DNA of 33,656 nt from Acetobacteraceae bacterium AT-5844 (GCA_000245075.1 JH599974.1:1-33656), one strand, 5' to 3'; positions 1-8,510 are shown, numbered from the stretch's first letter. Program-made: numbers and translations. The notes: generated from the sequence alone by a model not told the origin.

Positions 1-69
1 GCCGAGACCCCGGCGGAGCCGGCGCCGAGAGGGCGGCGGCTGTTCGCGCCGCGCGCCATGCCGCACTGA
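1..69 (+). CDS. C-terminal end of an upstream gene, product unknown
   Basis: The first 23 codons stay open in frame 1 and end at a TGA at 67-69. They encode a short Ala/Pro/Arg-rich tail ending in RAMPH. Eight bases later the deacetylase-like gene begins, so the two are probably co-transcribed. The piece is too short and low in complexity to assign a family. That it is a genuine gene end, rather than a chance open frame, is inferred only from the close spacing and shared strand. Confidence 0.35.
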   Translation, partial: AETPAEPAPRGRRLFAPRAMPH

Positions 70-76
70 GCGGCCC

Positions 77-850
77 ATGAAAGCCCTACCCCGCCGTTCC
101 TTGCTGGCGGCTGCGCTGGGCGCGGCTCCGGCTTTGTCCCCTGCCTTGGCGGCCCCTGCCCTGCCGCAATGCCGCGCGGGCACGCTGTACCTCACCATCG
201 ACACCGGCTGGGGGCGGGAGGCTGAGGCGATCGCTGCCGTGCTGCGCGAGCGTGAGGTGAAGGCAACGCTCTTCGTGGCGGATGAGCCTGATTTCAGAGG
301 CGGCACGACGCTCGGCCCCGGCTGGGCGACTTTCTGGCGGGACAGGGCCGCGGAGGGCCATGCCTTCGCCAGCCATACCGCCCGGCACTGGTACTTCACC
401 GGCGATGTGGGGGCGGACCGGGTGCGCTACGCTTCCCGCCGGCGTGGCGAGGGCAGCGAGGTGCTGGATGGCCCGGCACTGTGCGCGGAATTGTCGCGGC
501 CGATTGGCCTGCTGAAGCAAGCCGCCCCCGAGGCGCAGGTTCTTCCGCTGTGGCGGGCCCCTGGCGGGCGAACCACGCCGAACGCCTTGCGGCTGGCTCG
601 GGCCTGTGGGCTGCGGCACCAGGGTTGGTCCGGTAACGGCTTCCTGGGCGATGAGCTGGACAGTGCCGCCCATCCCAACAGTGCGCTGCTGGCCCAGGCG
701 CTGCGGCGCACGCGGGATGGGGAGGTGCTGATCATGCATTGGGGCGTGCGCAGCCGGCGCGAGCCCTTCGGGCTGGTCTTCGAGGATGTGGTGACTGGCC
801 TGCAGGCCAAGGGCTTCTGCTTCGCCCTGCTGCCGGCCTCCGGGAAATAG
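77..850 (+). CDS. Exported polysaccharide deacetylase (NodB-like) family protein
   Basis: 257 residues. The N-terminus has a twin-arginine-like signal (RRSLLAAALG, residues 6-15), so the protein is probably exported. The rest follows the NodB fold: motif 1 as TIDTGW (40-45), motif 2 as SHTARHW (99-105, with H100 and H104), motif 3 as RAPGGR near 160, and the closing motif LIMHWG with H221. Family members remove acetyl groups from N-acetylated sugars in peptidoglycan, chitin-like polymers or surface glycans. In the usual TFDDG motif the second Asp binds the metal; here it is Thr43. Some family branches such as PdaA also depart from Asp there, so activity is plausible but its metal use is uncertain. 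The next gene starts 11 bases downstream, which suggests an operon. Substrate unknown. Confidence 0.8.
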   Translation: MKALPRRSLLAAALGAAPALSPALAAPALPQCRAGTLYLTIDTGWGREAEAIAAVLREREVKATLFVADEPDFRGGTTLGPGWATFWRDRAAEGHAFASHTARHWYFTGDVGADRVRYASRRRGEGSEVLDGPALCAELSRPIGLLKQAAPEAQVLPLWRAPGGRTTPNALRLARACGLRHQGWSGNGFLGDELDSAAHPNSALLAQALRRTRDGEVLIMHWGVRSRREPFGLVFEDVVTGLQAKGFCFALLPASGK

Positions 851-861
851 GAACCGCCGCG

Positions 862-1815
862 ATGTTCGACGCAATTCAGGATGCCTGGAACAGCCTGAAT
901 GGCTGGCTGTTCGAAACCCTGGTGCAGCCTGCCCTCTACGCCATGGGGCTGATGGCCTGGGCGGAGGATTCCTTCGACTGGATGAACTTCCTCCTCTTCG
1001 GCCTGGTGCAGATCGCCATCGTCTATCTGGTCTGCCGCCCGCTGGAGGCGTGGAAGCCGGTGGAGGTGTGGGACGACCACCGCGATGTGCGGACGGATGT
1101 CATCTACACCATGCTCACGCGGCTCGGCATTCTGCCGCTGATCGCTTTTGTCGCCTTTTCCGCGATGAACACCTGGTTCGCCGGCTGGCTTGCGGATGTG
1201 GGGTGGATGCCGCCGACGCTGGAAATGGTGTTTCCCGTTCTGCGGGAGAACCCGTGGCTGGCCTTCATCGTCTATGTCGTCATTCTCGATTTCGGCGAGT
1301 ACTGGCGGCACCGGCTGCAGCACGCCCTGCCCTGGTGGTGGGCGCTGCATTCCATCCATCACGCCCAGCAGCAGATGACCTTCTGGACCGACGACCGGAA
1401 CCATGTGGTGGACGACATCCTGGGTGCGTTGTGGTTCGGGGGGCTGGCACTGCTAATTGGCGTGCCGCCGGAGCAGTTCCCCCTGGCCGTCACACTGCTG
1501 CGGGTGGCGGAGAGCCTGAGCCACGCCAATATTCGCCTCTCCTTCGGGCGGGTTGGAGAGCGACTGATCGTCTCTCCACGTTTTCACCGGCTGCATCACG
1601 GGGTGCTGAACCCAGGCGAGGAGGGCCGGAACTATGCTGTGCTGCTGCCGGTGTGGGACTGGATCTTCGGCACGGCGGATTTCCGGCGGGACCATTTTCC
1701 GCCCACCGGGGATGTTGAGGCACCGGAGGCGCTCTCCCATGGCGGTTGGTTACGGCAGCAGGTGGTGGGATTGCGGCGCATGGGCCTGGCCTTGATTGGC
1801 CGCTCGCCAAGTTGA
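862..1815 (+). CDS. Fatty acid hydroxylase / sterol desaturase family membrane protein
   Basis: 317 residues from the ATG at 862; the frame stays open upstream, but that part overlaps the deacetylase gene. Several hydrophobic segments (about 42-58, 88-110, 132-145, 185-202) indicate an inner-membrane protein. The histidine boxes of the di-iron fatty acid hydroxylase superfamily are present: HRLQH at 150-154, HSIHH at 163-167, H181 just after, and HRLHH near 242. Such enzymes use O2 and two iron atoms to hydroxylate or desaturate lipids (fatty acids, hopanoids, carotenoids, ornithine lipids). The sequence does not show which lipid is the substrate. It sits 11 bases after the deacetylase-like gene and is followed by a 222-base gap, so it probably ends that transcript. 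Confidence 0.85.
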   Translation: MFDAIQDAWNSLNGWLFETLVQPALYAMGLMAWAEDSFDWMNFLLFGLVQIAIVYLVCRPLEAWKPVEVWDDHRDVRTDVIYTMLTRLGILPLIAFVAFSAMNTWFAGWLADVGWMPPTLEMVFPVLRENPWLAFIVYVVILDFGEYWRHRLQHALPWWWALHSIHHAQQQMTFWTDDRNHVVDDILGALWFGGLALLIGVPPEQFPLAVTLLRVAESLSHANIRLSFGRVGERLIVSPRFHRLHHGVLNPGEEGRNYAVLLPVWDWIFGTADFRRDHFPPTGDVEAPEALSHGGWLRQQVVGLRRMGLALIGRSPS

Positions 1816-1922
1816 GCCTTGGGCGTCCAGAAAAGTGACTTTTTCTCGCTGTATACTTGGAGATGCGACGTATTTGTGACGAATTGTCAGAATGATCGCG
1901 CCGCTCGCCATGAAATGAACCG

Positions 1923-1947
1923 CTCACGAATTTGAGTTTATCGTGAG
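1923..1947. promoter_or_regulatory. Inverted repeat in the leader region upstream of kdsA
   Basis: CTCACGA (1923-1929) and TCGTGAG (1941-1947) are perfect 7-bp inverted repeats separated by 11 bases. They lie in the 222-base non-coding gap before the Kdo operon (1816-2037). The same gap contains an AT-rich patch with AAAAGTgACTTTT at 1831-1843 and a TATACT hexamer at 1852-1857 that could be a -10 element, although no matching -35 was seen. The repeat could be an operator or a weak hairpin. No regulator is identifiable. Confidence 0.3.
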
Positions 1948-2037
1948 AATGCTGCGCTGCGGTATCCGTGTTGCCAGATGTCGAGGCGCATGTCATGCAG
2001 GGCCCAGTTCAGCCCTCCAGGCGGGGAATCTCTACTA

Positions 2038-2901
2038 ATGCAGCCCAATCGCGTCGTTGAAATCGGCAAGGTTCGTTTCGGAAACGATCTTCCGATTTCC
2101 ATCATTGCCGGCCCATGCCAGCTGGAAAGCCGGGCCCATGCCCTGGAGATGGCCTCTGCCCTGAAAGAGATTTCGGAGCGGCTGGGTTTCGGATTGATCT
2201 TCAAGACCTCCTTCGACAAGGCCAATCGCACCAGCGCCAACGCGCAGCGCGGCCTTGGCCTGGAAAAGTCGCTGCCGATCTTCGCCGAGATCCGGGAAAG
2301 CCTCGGCCTGCCGACGCTGACTGACGTTCACGATGCGCACCAGTGCGCCGAAGTGGCGACGGCGGTCGATATCCTGCAGATTCCGGCCTTCCTGTGCCGG
2401 CAGACGGACCTGCTGCTGGCGGCCGCTGCCACGGGGCGGGCGATGAACATCAAGAAGGGCCAGTTCCTGGCCCCTTGGGACATGAAGAACGTGCTGGAGA
2501 AGCCGGTGAAGGCCGGTAACCCCAACGTGATGCTGTGCGAGCGTGGCACGAGCTTCGGCTATAATGCCCTGGTCTCCGACTTCCGCGGCCTCCCCATCAT
2601 GGCCGCGACGGGCGCTCCGGTGATCTTCGATGCTACCCATTCCGTGCAGCAGCCGGGCGGCCAGGGTGGCAGCACCGGCGGCCAGCGCGAGTTCGTGCCG
2701 GTGTTGGCGCGGGCTGCCGTGGCCGTGGGCGTGGCCGGCCTGTTCATCGAGACGCATGAAGATCCGGACCGCGCGCCCTCCGACGGGCCGAACATGGTGC
2801 CGCTGAAGCAGTTCGAAGGTCTGCTGCGCGATCTGATGGCGATGGACAAGCTGGCCAAGGCGCAGCAGCGCGCCCATGCCGAGGCGGAGCCCGTGGCATG
2901 A
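2038..2901 (+). CDS. kdsA: 3-deoxy-8-phosphooctulonate (Kdo-8-phosphate) synthase
   Basis: 287 residues. It condenses phosphoenolpyruvate with D-arabinose 5-phosphate to Kdo-8-phosphate, the first committed step of Kdo synthesis for lipopolysaccharide, in the cytoplasm. Diagnostic stretches are [10 protein letters not shown] (22-31), [57 protein letters not shown] and [13 protein letters not shown]. Cys27 in the GPC motif is the metal ligand of the metal-dependent class, which metal-independent enzymes such as that of E. coli replace with Asn. The start at 2038 ([10 protein letters not shown]) fits the family length; an in-frame ATG 60 bases upstream would add an unlikely leader. The stop codon overlaps the kdsB start (ATGA). 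Confidence 0.97.
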   Translation: MQPNRVVEIGKVRFGNDLPISIIAGPCQLESRAHALEMASALKEISERLGFGLIFKTSFDKANRTSANAQRGLGLEKSLPIFAEIRESLGLPTLTDVHDAHQCAEVATAVDILQIPAFLCRQTDLLLAAAATGRAMNIKKGQFLAPWDMKNVLEKPVKAGNPNVMLCERGTSFGYNALVSDFRGLPIMAATGAPVIFDATHSVQQPGGQGGSTGGQREFVPVLARAAVAVGVAGLFIETHEDPDRAPSDGPNMVPLKQFEGLLRDLMAMDKLAKAQQRAHAEAEPVA

Positions 2902-3641
2902 ATCCGGTTGTCATGATCCCCGCGCGGCTGGCGGCCTCCCGCCTGCCAAACAAGCCGCTGGCGGACCTGAATGGCGAGCCGATGATCGTCGCCGTCTGGC
3001 GCCGGGCCATGGAAGCCGATATCGCCCCCGTCTGGGTCGCCACCGATACCCAGGCCATTGCCGACGCCATCCACGCGGTTGGCGGCAAGGCGGTGCTGAC
3101 GGCCGTGGACCACCCTTCGGGTTCCGACCGGGTGTTCGAGGCGTTGGGCAAGATCGACCCCGATCGCCGCTATGACGCCCTGATCAACGTGCAGGGCGAC
3201 CTGCCGACCGTGACCCCCTCCACCATCCGGGCCTCCGCGGCGCCGCTGGTGGATGCGGAGGTCGATATCGGCACGCCGGTCGCCCCGATCCATCGGGAAG
3301 AAGAGCGCTCCGCCAGCAGCGTGGTGAAGATGGTGGGCACGCCGCTCGGCGGTGGCCGCTTCCGCGCGCTGTATTTCACCCGTGCCCAGGCGCCGTGGGG
3401 TGAGGGGCCGCTCTATCATCACATCGGCCTCTATGCGTGGCGCCGCGCCGCGCTGGAGCGCTTCGTGAAGCTCCCCCCCTCCCCGCTCGAGCTGCGGGAG
3501 AAGCTGGAGCAGCTTCGCGCACTCGAGGCCGGCATGCGCATCGATGCCATGGAGGTCTCCGAGGTGCCGCTCGGCGTGGATACGCCGGCGGATCTGGAGC
3601 GCGCGCGCGAGATGCTGTCGGCCCAGGCCGGCGTCGCCTGA
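2898..3641 (+). CDS. kdsB: 3-deoxy-manno-octulosonate cytidylyltransferase (CMP-Kdo synthetase)
   Basis: 247 residues, the usual size. It activates Kdo with CTP to CMP-Kdo, the donor used by the Kdo transferase WaaA on lipid A. The N-terminal nucleotide-binding signature [15 protein letters not shown] (residues 7-21) is characteristic, followed by VATDT, the [12 protein letters not shown] loop and INVQGDLP. Near the C-terminus [15 protein letters not shown] matches the family ending. The start ATG overlaps the kdsA stop by four bases, so translation is probably coupled. kdsD follows after 29 bases. Confidence 0.97.
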   Translation: MNPVVMIPARLAASRLPNKPLADLNGEPMIVAVWRRAMEADIAPVWVATDTQAIADAIHAVGGKAVLTAVDHPSGSDRVFEALGKIDPDRRYDALINVQGDLPTVTPSTIRASAAPLVDAEVDIGTPVAPIHREEERSASSVVKMVGTPLGGGRFRALYFTRAQAPWGEGPLYHHIGLYAWRRAALERFVKLPPSPLELREKLEQLRALEAGMRIDAMEVSEVPLGVDTPADLERAREMLSAQAGVA

Positions 3642-3670
3642 GACGGAACAACACGAGCAGGAGCCGCAGC

Positions 3671-4672
3671 ATGGAACTGGCTGAGATCCCCGTGGAGACC
3701 CGCACGGCCCTGGATGCCGCGCGGGAGACGATCGAGCTGGAGACGAGGGGCCTGGCTGCCCTTCGTGCCGCTCTGGATGGCGAGCTGGGCGTTGCTTTCG
3801 AGCGCGCCGTGGAAGCCATTCAGAAGGTGCAGGCACAGAACGGCCGCCTCATCGTGACCGGCATGGGCAAGTCAGGGCATGTGGGGCGGAAGATCGCCGC
3901 CTCGCTCGCCTCGACCGGCACGCCCGCCTATTTCGTGCACCCGGGTGAAGCCAGCCATGGCGATCTCGGCATGATCCGGGATGAGGATGCGGTGCTGGCG
4001 CTGTCCTGGTCCGGCGAGGCGCCGGAACTGTCGGACATCTGCTCCTACTGCACGCGTTTCAGCATCCCGCTGCTGGCCATCACCTCCCGCGAGGAGAGCG
4101 CGCTGGGCCGCGCGGCGACCCACCCGCTGGTGTTGCCGCGCCAGCCGGAGGCCTGCCCGAACGGGCTGGCGCCGACCACTTCCACGACCATGCAGCTGGC
4201 CATGGGCGATGCCCTGGCCGTGGCGCTGCTGTCGCTGAAGGGCTTCTCCGCGCAGGATTTCCGGCGCTTCCATCCGGGTGGCAAGCTCGGTGCCAAGCTG
4301 CGCAAGGCGCGGGACCTGATGCACCCGGCCGCCGAGGTGCCGCTGGTGCGCGTGGATGCCAAGCTCTCCGACGCCATCATGGAAATGACCTCGAAGCGCT
4401 TCGGCGTCACGGGCGTCGTGGACGATGCCGGGCTGCTGGTCGGCGTCATCACCGATGGCGACCTCCGCCGTTCCTTCGCGGACCGCTTCGCTGACAAGCC
4501 GGTGGCCGAGATGATGACCCGCACGCCGCGCAGCGTCGCGCCCGACATGATGGCGACGGAAGTGCTGGCGGAACTGAATGATGCCGGGATCACGACGCTC
4601 TTCGTCGTCGAGGGGCGCCGCCCGGTCGGCATTCTGCACGTGCACGATCTGCTGCGCGCCGGGGTGGTCTGA
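3671..4672 (+). CDS. kdsD: D-arabinose 5-phosphate isomerase, KpsF/GutQ family
   Basis: 333 residues from the ATG at 3671. The open frame extends upstream into kdsB, but the start used here gives the normal family length, with purine-rich GGAGC-like sequence before it. The enzyme interconverts ribulose 5-phosphate and arabinose 5-phosphate, the substrate of KdsA. An N-terminal SIS domain (about 40-190) carries VTGMGKSGHVGRKIAASLAS and LSWSGEAPELSD. Two CBS domains follow (about 210-330), with VGVITDGDLRR and VGILHVHDLLRAG. With kdsA and kdsB this operon supplies the path from ribulose 5-phosphate to CMP-Kdo except for the KdsC phosphatase, which is not present here. Confidence 0.95.
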   Translation: MELAEIPVETRTALDAARETIELETRGLAALRAALDGELGVAFERAVEAIQKVQAQNGRLIVTGMGKSGHVGRKIAASLASTGTPAYFVHPGEASHGDLGMIRDEDAVLALSWSGEAPELSDICSYCTRFSIPLLAITSREESALGRAATHPLVLPRQPEACPNGLAPTTSTTMQLAMGDALAVALLSLKGFSAQDFRRFHPGGKLGAKLRKARDLMHPAAEVPLVRVDAKLSDAIMEMTSKRFGVTGVVDDAGLLVGVITDGDLRRSFADRFADKPVAEMMTRTPRSVAPDMMATEVLAELNDAGITTLFVVEGRRPVGILHVHDLLRAGVV

Positions 4673-4680
4673 ACTGCCCC

Positions 4681-4701
4681 GCTGAGCGCCTGGCGCTCAG
4701 C
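4681..4701. terminator. Hairpin between convergent genes (kdsD and the minus-strand gene)
   Basis: GCTGAGCGCC (4681-4690) and GGCGCTCAGC (4692-4701) are perfect 10-base inverted repeats around a single T, so in RNA they form a stem of about 8 pairs with a small loop. It begins 9 bases after the kdsD stop and overlaps the stop codon of the convergent gene. No T-run follows on either side, so it is a likely bidirectional termination or 3'-end-stabilising hairpin rather than a textbook intrinsic terminator. Confidence 0.55.
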
Positions 4702-5152
4702 CTTGCAGCGTGGTGACGCTGATGGTGGAGAGAGCGAGGGAGAGGCGGCGTTCGTCCATCTCTCCTCTCTCCTTCGGACTTTGTGTCCGCACGCTGTCGA
4801 TATCCAGCCGCATGGCGCCGAGATGCGCCACCGGGCCCGGCTTCAGGCAGGCGGCGATGCGGGTGCCGCTGGCATCGCGGCACAGCGCTGCCGGCACCCA
4901 TGGGCCGCCATCCAGTGCGAGCCGTACCTCTTCCAGCACCTCCGGCACGAAAGCCGAATAGATGTGCAGCGTGACATTCAGCGTGCTGTCGGCATCCATG
5001 CCTGTATCAGGCTTGGGTAGGAACACCGTGGCGAGCGGCGATGGACCGATCCAGCGGAAGGCCGTGCCGTCGGGTGACTGCTCGGGCGGGTAGAAGCCGC
5101 CCTGGACAAGGGTGGCGTCGCAGATGAATGTCGCTGCCTGTCCGATCTCCAT
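4697..5152 (-). CDS. Uncharacterised 151-residue protein, possibly carbohydrate-related
   Basis: The frame is open further upstream, but the ATG at 5152 is preceded on the minus strand by AGGAAAGG at suitable spacing and starts a well-composed protein (MEIGQAATFI). There is no signal peptide or membrane segment. The sequence alternates short hydrophobic strands and polar turns, suggesting a beta-sandwich, with GGFYPPEQSPDGTAFRWIGP in the first third. That kind of stretch resembles accessory domains seen beside bacterial glycosyltransferases; this is recollection of a pattern, not a firm assignment. It is divergent from the plus-strand glycosyltransferase cluster, sharing its upstream region, and convergent with kdsD. 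Confidence 0.65.
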   Translation of the reverse strand: MEIGQAATFICDATLVQGGFYPPEQSPDGTAFRWIGPSPLATVFLPKPDTGMDADSTLNVTLHIYSAFVPEVLEEVRLALDGGPWVPAALCRDASGTRIAACLKPGPVAHLGAMRLDIDSVRTQSPKERGEMDERRLSLALSTISVTTLQG

Positions 5153-5289
5153 GGCTGGCCTTTCCTGGTCCTGGATGCGGCACTGTAGAGCAGATTCCGG
5201 CAGGACTGAATCCGCCGGACGGGACACGCTGCCCGCGTTCAGCGGCGGGGTTCGAGGACGGTATGCGAGGGGATGAAGCCGGAGGGGCC

Positions 5290-5769
5290 ATGGCGGAGGT
5301 GTTGGGGACGGACCTCTCCACCCTGTCCTTCGCGGAGCTGGGGCTGCGCGCACGCATCGCGCTCATGAGAACCATGACCCCGGCCGCGGCCCGCTGGATT
5401 GCCGAGGCGCCTCTGACGCTGCCCGGCCGTCCGCCGCGGCTGCCGGCCGCCGATATGAGCCATACCCTGCCCTGGGAGGGGCGAGGGCCTCGGGAGTGGC
5501 GGGTCTATACCCGCCGGCAGGTGGACCCGCGCATGCCCTTCCTGTTGCGGGCTGTGGTGCCCGATGCCCGCCCCTATGAACAGGTGGTAGATGCGGCGTT
5601 CCAGACCTTCCTGAATCGTCTGCCTGACCCTGGCAGCCGCGCTGACTACGCCCGTTCCATTGAGCGCGGCGCCTTGAGTGTCGAGGTCGTGTTGCGTGCC
5701 ATCGCTGCCTCTGCCGAGGCACAGGCGCGCGAGGAGGAGGTGCGCCTGGTATGCGCGGCCATTCCTTGA
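5290..5769 (+). CDS. Protein with DUF4214-like C-terminal region
   Basis: 159 residues from the ATG at 5290, chosen because GGAGGGG lies directly before it; an in-frame ATG at 5263 with GAGGA upstream is also possible. The N-terminal half (SFAELGLRARIALMRTMTP) is helical with no signal peptide. The C-terminal part, about residues 100-155 (AAFQTFLNRLPDPGSRADYA, then SVEVVLRAIAAS), resembles DUF4214, a short helical domain often found in surface-layer and glycosylation-related proteins. The large glycosyltransferase starts 13 bases later, so the two are surely co-transcribed and probably act in the same glycan pathway. Precise role unknown. Confidence 0.7.
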   Translation: MAEVLGTDLSTLSFAELGLRARIALMRTMTPAAARWIAEAPLTLPGRPPRLPAADMSHTLPWEGRGPREWRVYTRRQVDPRMPFLLRAVVPDARPYEQVVDAAFQTFLNRLPDPGSRADYARSIERGALSVEVVLRAIAASAEAQAREEEVRLVCAAIP

Positions 5770-5782
5770 GGCAGTCCTCGCC

Positions 5783-7924
5783 ATGAACGTGCCGTCCCTG
5801 CTGTTGTTGGCCTCGCCGGATGATGCGCAGGTGCGCGCGCTTGCGGCCTCTCTTTCTGACCGCTGGGCGGTGACCATTTGCGTGCCACGGGCTCTGGAGC
5901 AGTTCGCCGGGCCGGCAGAGGCGGTGCGGGAGCTGCGCCGACGGGCAGAGGCCAGCGCATTGGTGCTGTATCTCTCCTCCGACGGCGCGCAGGCCCTGGC
6001 GGGGCTGGAAGGGCTGGCGGAAGTCTACGCGCCGGCCGAGTTCAGCCTGTGTCGGTTGTCGCCCGAAGAGCGAACTGAGCCCGAGGCGTGGGAGGCCGTG
6101 TGGCGACGGGAGCGTGACCTGGCTCGCCGGGCGCGTTTCCTCGTGGTGGCAGATGAGGAAAAGGCCCTGAAGGCGCGCCTGTTGTATGGGGTGCCCGAGC
6201 AGCGGATACGTCGGCCAGGGGCGCTGGAGGCGGTGCTCAGCGAAGCGCTTGCCGCGCCGGACGCGCCGCAGGAACCGACCCCACGCTTTACCCTGGCTCT
6301 GAACGATTATCTTGTGGGCGGAATGCCGAGCGGCGGCGCCGTGCGGGTGTGCCAGGGGCTGGAAGCGCTGGGCGAAGACACGCTCCTGTTGTCTGCGGGT
6401 ATCCGGGGTGCCGCCGAGATGGTCGCGCCGCACGTGCTGCAACTCTCCGTTCCAAAGGGGCGGGGCCAGAAGGCGCTGGAGGCCGATTTCAGGGCATTGG
6501 CGGGCTCGGGGCTGGAGGACATCATGACCCTCCTGCATGCGCCTGCTCATCCTGTTCTCACGGCCGTGGCAGCCGATCTGGCGCAGCGGGCGCGGGTGGC
6601 GGTGTTCGAGCATTGCTACATGGCATCGCTGCTGGACGTGATGCGGGAAGCGGCGCCGGCGCTCCCGATTGTTTATGACGCGCACAATGTCGAAAGCCTG
6701 CTGAAGCGGGAGCTGCTGGCGGGTCATCCGGCGGAGGCGGTGCTGTGCCCGGTGGTGGAGGAGGTGGAGCGGCGGCTGGTGGATGCTGCCGGGCTGGTGC
6801 TGTGCTGCAGCGAGGCCGACGCCGCCGCTTTCCGCCCGCAGGCGCGCAAGGTGGTGATGATGCCGCATGGGATTGCGCTGGTGCCGCCCGCCGCCTCGCC
6901 GGAGGCGGAAGGGCCCGTACGGGTCGGTTTCCTCGGTTCCTCCCATCCTCCCAATGTCGCGGCGGCGCAGTTCATCCTTGAGCGGCTAGCGCCACTGTTT
7001 CCCCAGGTCGTCTTTGAAGTTGTAGGCAGTGTGTGCGGCAAGCTCACGGGCGCGCCGGCCAATGTGGAGTTGCGGGGGATACTGCCGGAGGCCGCCAAGA
7101 ATGCGGCACTGAGTGGATGGACCGTCGCGCTGAACCCGGTGGAAAGCGGCAGTGGTGCCAGCCTGAAGCTCGCGGATTATCTGGCTCAGGGCCTGCCGAC
7201 ACTGAACACGCCCCATGCCGCGCGGGGCTTTGAGAGGGTGGCGGCGGGCGCAGGGCTCGTGGTGCCGCTGGACGCATTCCCTCAGGCGTTGGAAAGGTTG
7301 CTGGCGGAGCCGGGCGAGGCTGAACGTCTGCGCAACGCGGCGAGGCAGGCGGCCGAGGCGCAGAGCTGGCCCGCAATGGCGGCCGAGGCGCGGAAGGCTA
7401 TCGACGCACTGGTGGGCGATTATCGGCCGGAAGTGCCCCCTGCCCTGCTGGCCATAGGTGAGTCAGCCGCGTGGAAAGGGCGGCTGGATCCGCGCTTCAG
7501 GCGCATCGACATGGTTCCAGAGAGAGACGGGCCGGACTGGCCCAACTTCGTCGACAAGGTTTTGGCCGAACCGCGCTGGGCCGCGGCACCGTGGGACGGC
7601 GCGCCGGCCAGGGCGCGGGCTTGGCTGCAGGCGCGGCCAGAGGCATGGCGGGCGGAGCAAGCGGGCTGTGCCGCCTATGGGATCGAGGCAGGCGGCGAGC
7701 GCCTTCATCCCCAGTTCGGCTTGCTGGTGGGCGCCGGAATAGAGCGCATCGCCCTGGAATGGAGAGCCCGTAAGCCCATTCAGCTGATGCTGCGCTATGG
7801 CAAGCCGGGAGGGGCCCCTGCCCTGCTGTTCGATCAGCGAGTGGAGGGAGATGTAAGGCTCGTGCTGCCCCTTCAGGCGGAAGGTCAACCGCTTACTGCT
7901 GGAAGGCGTGGTGCGGGAGGGTGA
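5783..7924 (+). CDS. GT-B type glycosyltransferase (family 4-like), C-terminus possibly frameshifted
   Basis: 713 residues from the ATG at 5783, which follows GAGG in the preceding gene's end. An N-terminal region (about 1-170) is of unknown type. The catalytic GT-B part has an acceptor-side domain with IVYDAHNVESLLKRELLAG and a donor-side domain beginning VGFLGSSHPPN (about 381), then NPVESGSGASLKLADYLAQGLP (about 452-473) and LNTPHAARGFE, the usual nucleotide-sugar binding segment of GT4 enzymes. A tail of about 130 residues after position 560 looks like a separate beta-rich domain. The frame ends in an atypical LTAGRRGAGG, while the neighbouring frame continues with good protein-like sequence. 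A one-base shift near 7877-7884 would join the two. It probably builds a surface polysaccharide; sugar unknown. Confidence 0.8.
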   Translation: MNVPSLLLLASPDDAQVRALAASLSDRWAVTICVPRALEQFAGPAEAVRELRRRAEASALVLYLSSDGAQALAGLEGLAEVYAPAEFSLCRLSPEERTEPEAWEAVWRRERDLARRARFLVVADEEKALKARLLYGVPEQRIRRPGALEAVLSEALAAPDAPQEPTPRFTLALNDYLVGGMPSGGAVRVCQGLEALGEDTLLLSAGIRGAAEMVAPHVLQLSVPKGRGQKALEADFRALAGSGLEDIMTLLHAPAHPVLTAVAADLAQRARVAVFEHCYMASLLDVMREAAPALPIVYDAHNVESLLKRELLAGHPAEAVLCPVVEEVERRLVDAAGLVLCCSEADAAAFRPQARKVVMMPHGIALVPPAASPEAEGPVRVGFLGSSHPPNVAAAQFILERLAPLFPQVVFEVVGSVCGKLTGAPANVELRGILPEAAKNAALSGWTVALNPVESGSGASLKLADYLAQGLPTLNTPHAARGFERVAAGAGLVVPLDAFPQALERLLAEPGEAERLRNAARQAAEAQSWPAMAAEARKAIDALVGDYRPEVPPALLAIGESAAWKGRLDPRFRRIDMVPERDGPDWPNFVDKVLAEPRWAAAPWDGAPARARAWLQARPEAWRAEQAGCAAYGIEAGGERLHPQFGLLVGAGIERIALEWRARKPIQLMLRYGKPGGAPALLFDQRVEGDVRLVLPLQAEGQPLTAGRRGAGG

Positions 7925-8444
7925 CGCCGCCGCGCTCTCGCTATTGAACGCGGAAGGGCTGTTGCCGGAACGGAGGGCGCTCGAGCTCTGTCGTTTGATC
8001 GTATCATATGATGATACAGAGCAAAGCCGCCTGCCCCTTCTCCAGAAGGGTGGCGAAAGCTACGGGGCCATAGTGGCAAGCGAAGGCCTGTCATCAGCGC
8101 GGCCGGAGTGGCGCACCCCGTCTGCTCTGGACGAGAACTTATCGGTGCGACGTGCCGTCGCTGCCCGATACGCTTTGGGACTGGAGAAGCCCTTCGCCTT
8201 GGTCGTGGAGGCGGCGGAGATGTTTGCCGCGCCGTATGGCCTTGCGGTGGTGCATTATGCCGACGGCCAGGCCGTGCATCAGGACGCTGACGGCGTCCTC
8301 CGCAAGGTGCATATCGCTTTGGGAAGCCTTCTCCTTTCGGCTGGTCCGCCTTGCATGCAGCTAGTGCTGTGTGGCGGAGCAGAAGGGGAGGATGGGCTGG
8401 GGCGGCTGGCTGAACTCGCGGGCGTGCGGGTACAGCACGTCTGA
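7908..8444 (+). CDS. Probable displaced C-terminal part of the glycosyltransferase, or a separate small gene
   Basis: 178 residues if read from the GTG at 7908; it overlaps the preceding frame by 17 bases and has only poor ribosome-binding sequence. Reading this frame upstream stays open to a stop at 7854 and gives KVNRLLLEGVV just before the GTG. Appended to the LVLPLQAE end of the preceding frame, this reads as one continuous beta-rich domain. That favours one extra base near 7877-7884, either a real mutation or a sequencing error. The body (ALSLLNAEGLLPERRALELC, later FALVVEAAEMFAAPYGLAVVHYADG) matches no family I recognise. No membrane segment or signal peptide is visible. A strong terminator begins 21 bases after the stop. 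Confidence 0.6.
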   Translation: MVREGDAAALSLLNAEGLLPERRALELCRLIVSYDDTEQSRLPLLQKGGESYGAIVASEGLSSARPEWRTPSALDENLSVRRAVAARYALGLEKPFALVVEAAEMFAAPYGLAVVHYADGQAVHQDADGVLRKVHIALGSLLLSAGPPCMQLVLCGGAEGEDGLGRLAELAGVRVQHV

Positions 8445-8465
8445 GGCCAGAAGGTAACGTTGAAA

Positions 8466-8494
8466 AAAGGGCCGATGATATTCATCGGCCCTTT
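8466..8494. terminator. Strong bidirectional intrinsic terminator
   Basis: A perfect 13-bp stem, AAAGGGCCGATGA / TCATCGGCCCTTT with a TAT loop, lies in the 66-base gap between convergent genes. On the minus strand the stem runs into six T residues (A-run 8463-8468), a textbook intrinsic terminator for the ParA cassette. On the plus strand it is followed by CTTTGCTTGT and would end the glycosyltransferase transcript. Confidence 0.9.
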
Positions 8495-8510
8495 GCTTGT
8501 CAGACTGTTC

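Noticed and set aside
8001-8017. GTATCAT/ATGATAC inverted repeat
   Set aside because: It is inside a protein-like frame, has only a 7-bp arm and has no neighbouring promoter or start to regulate.
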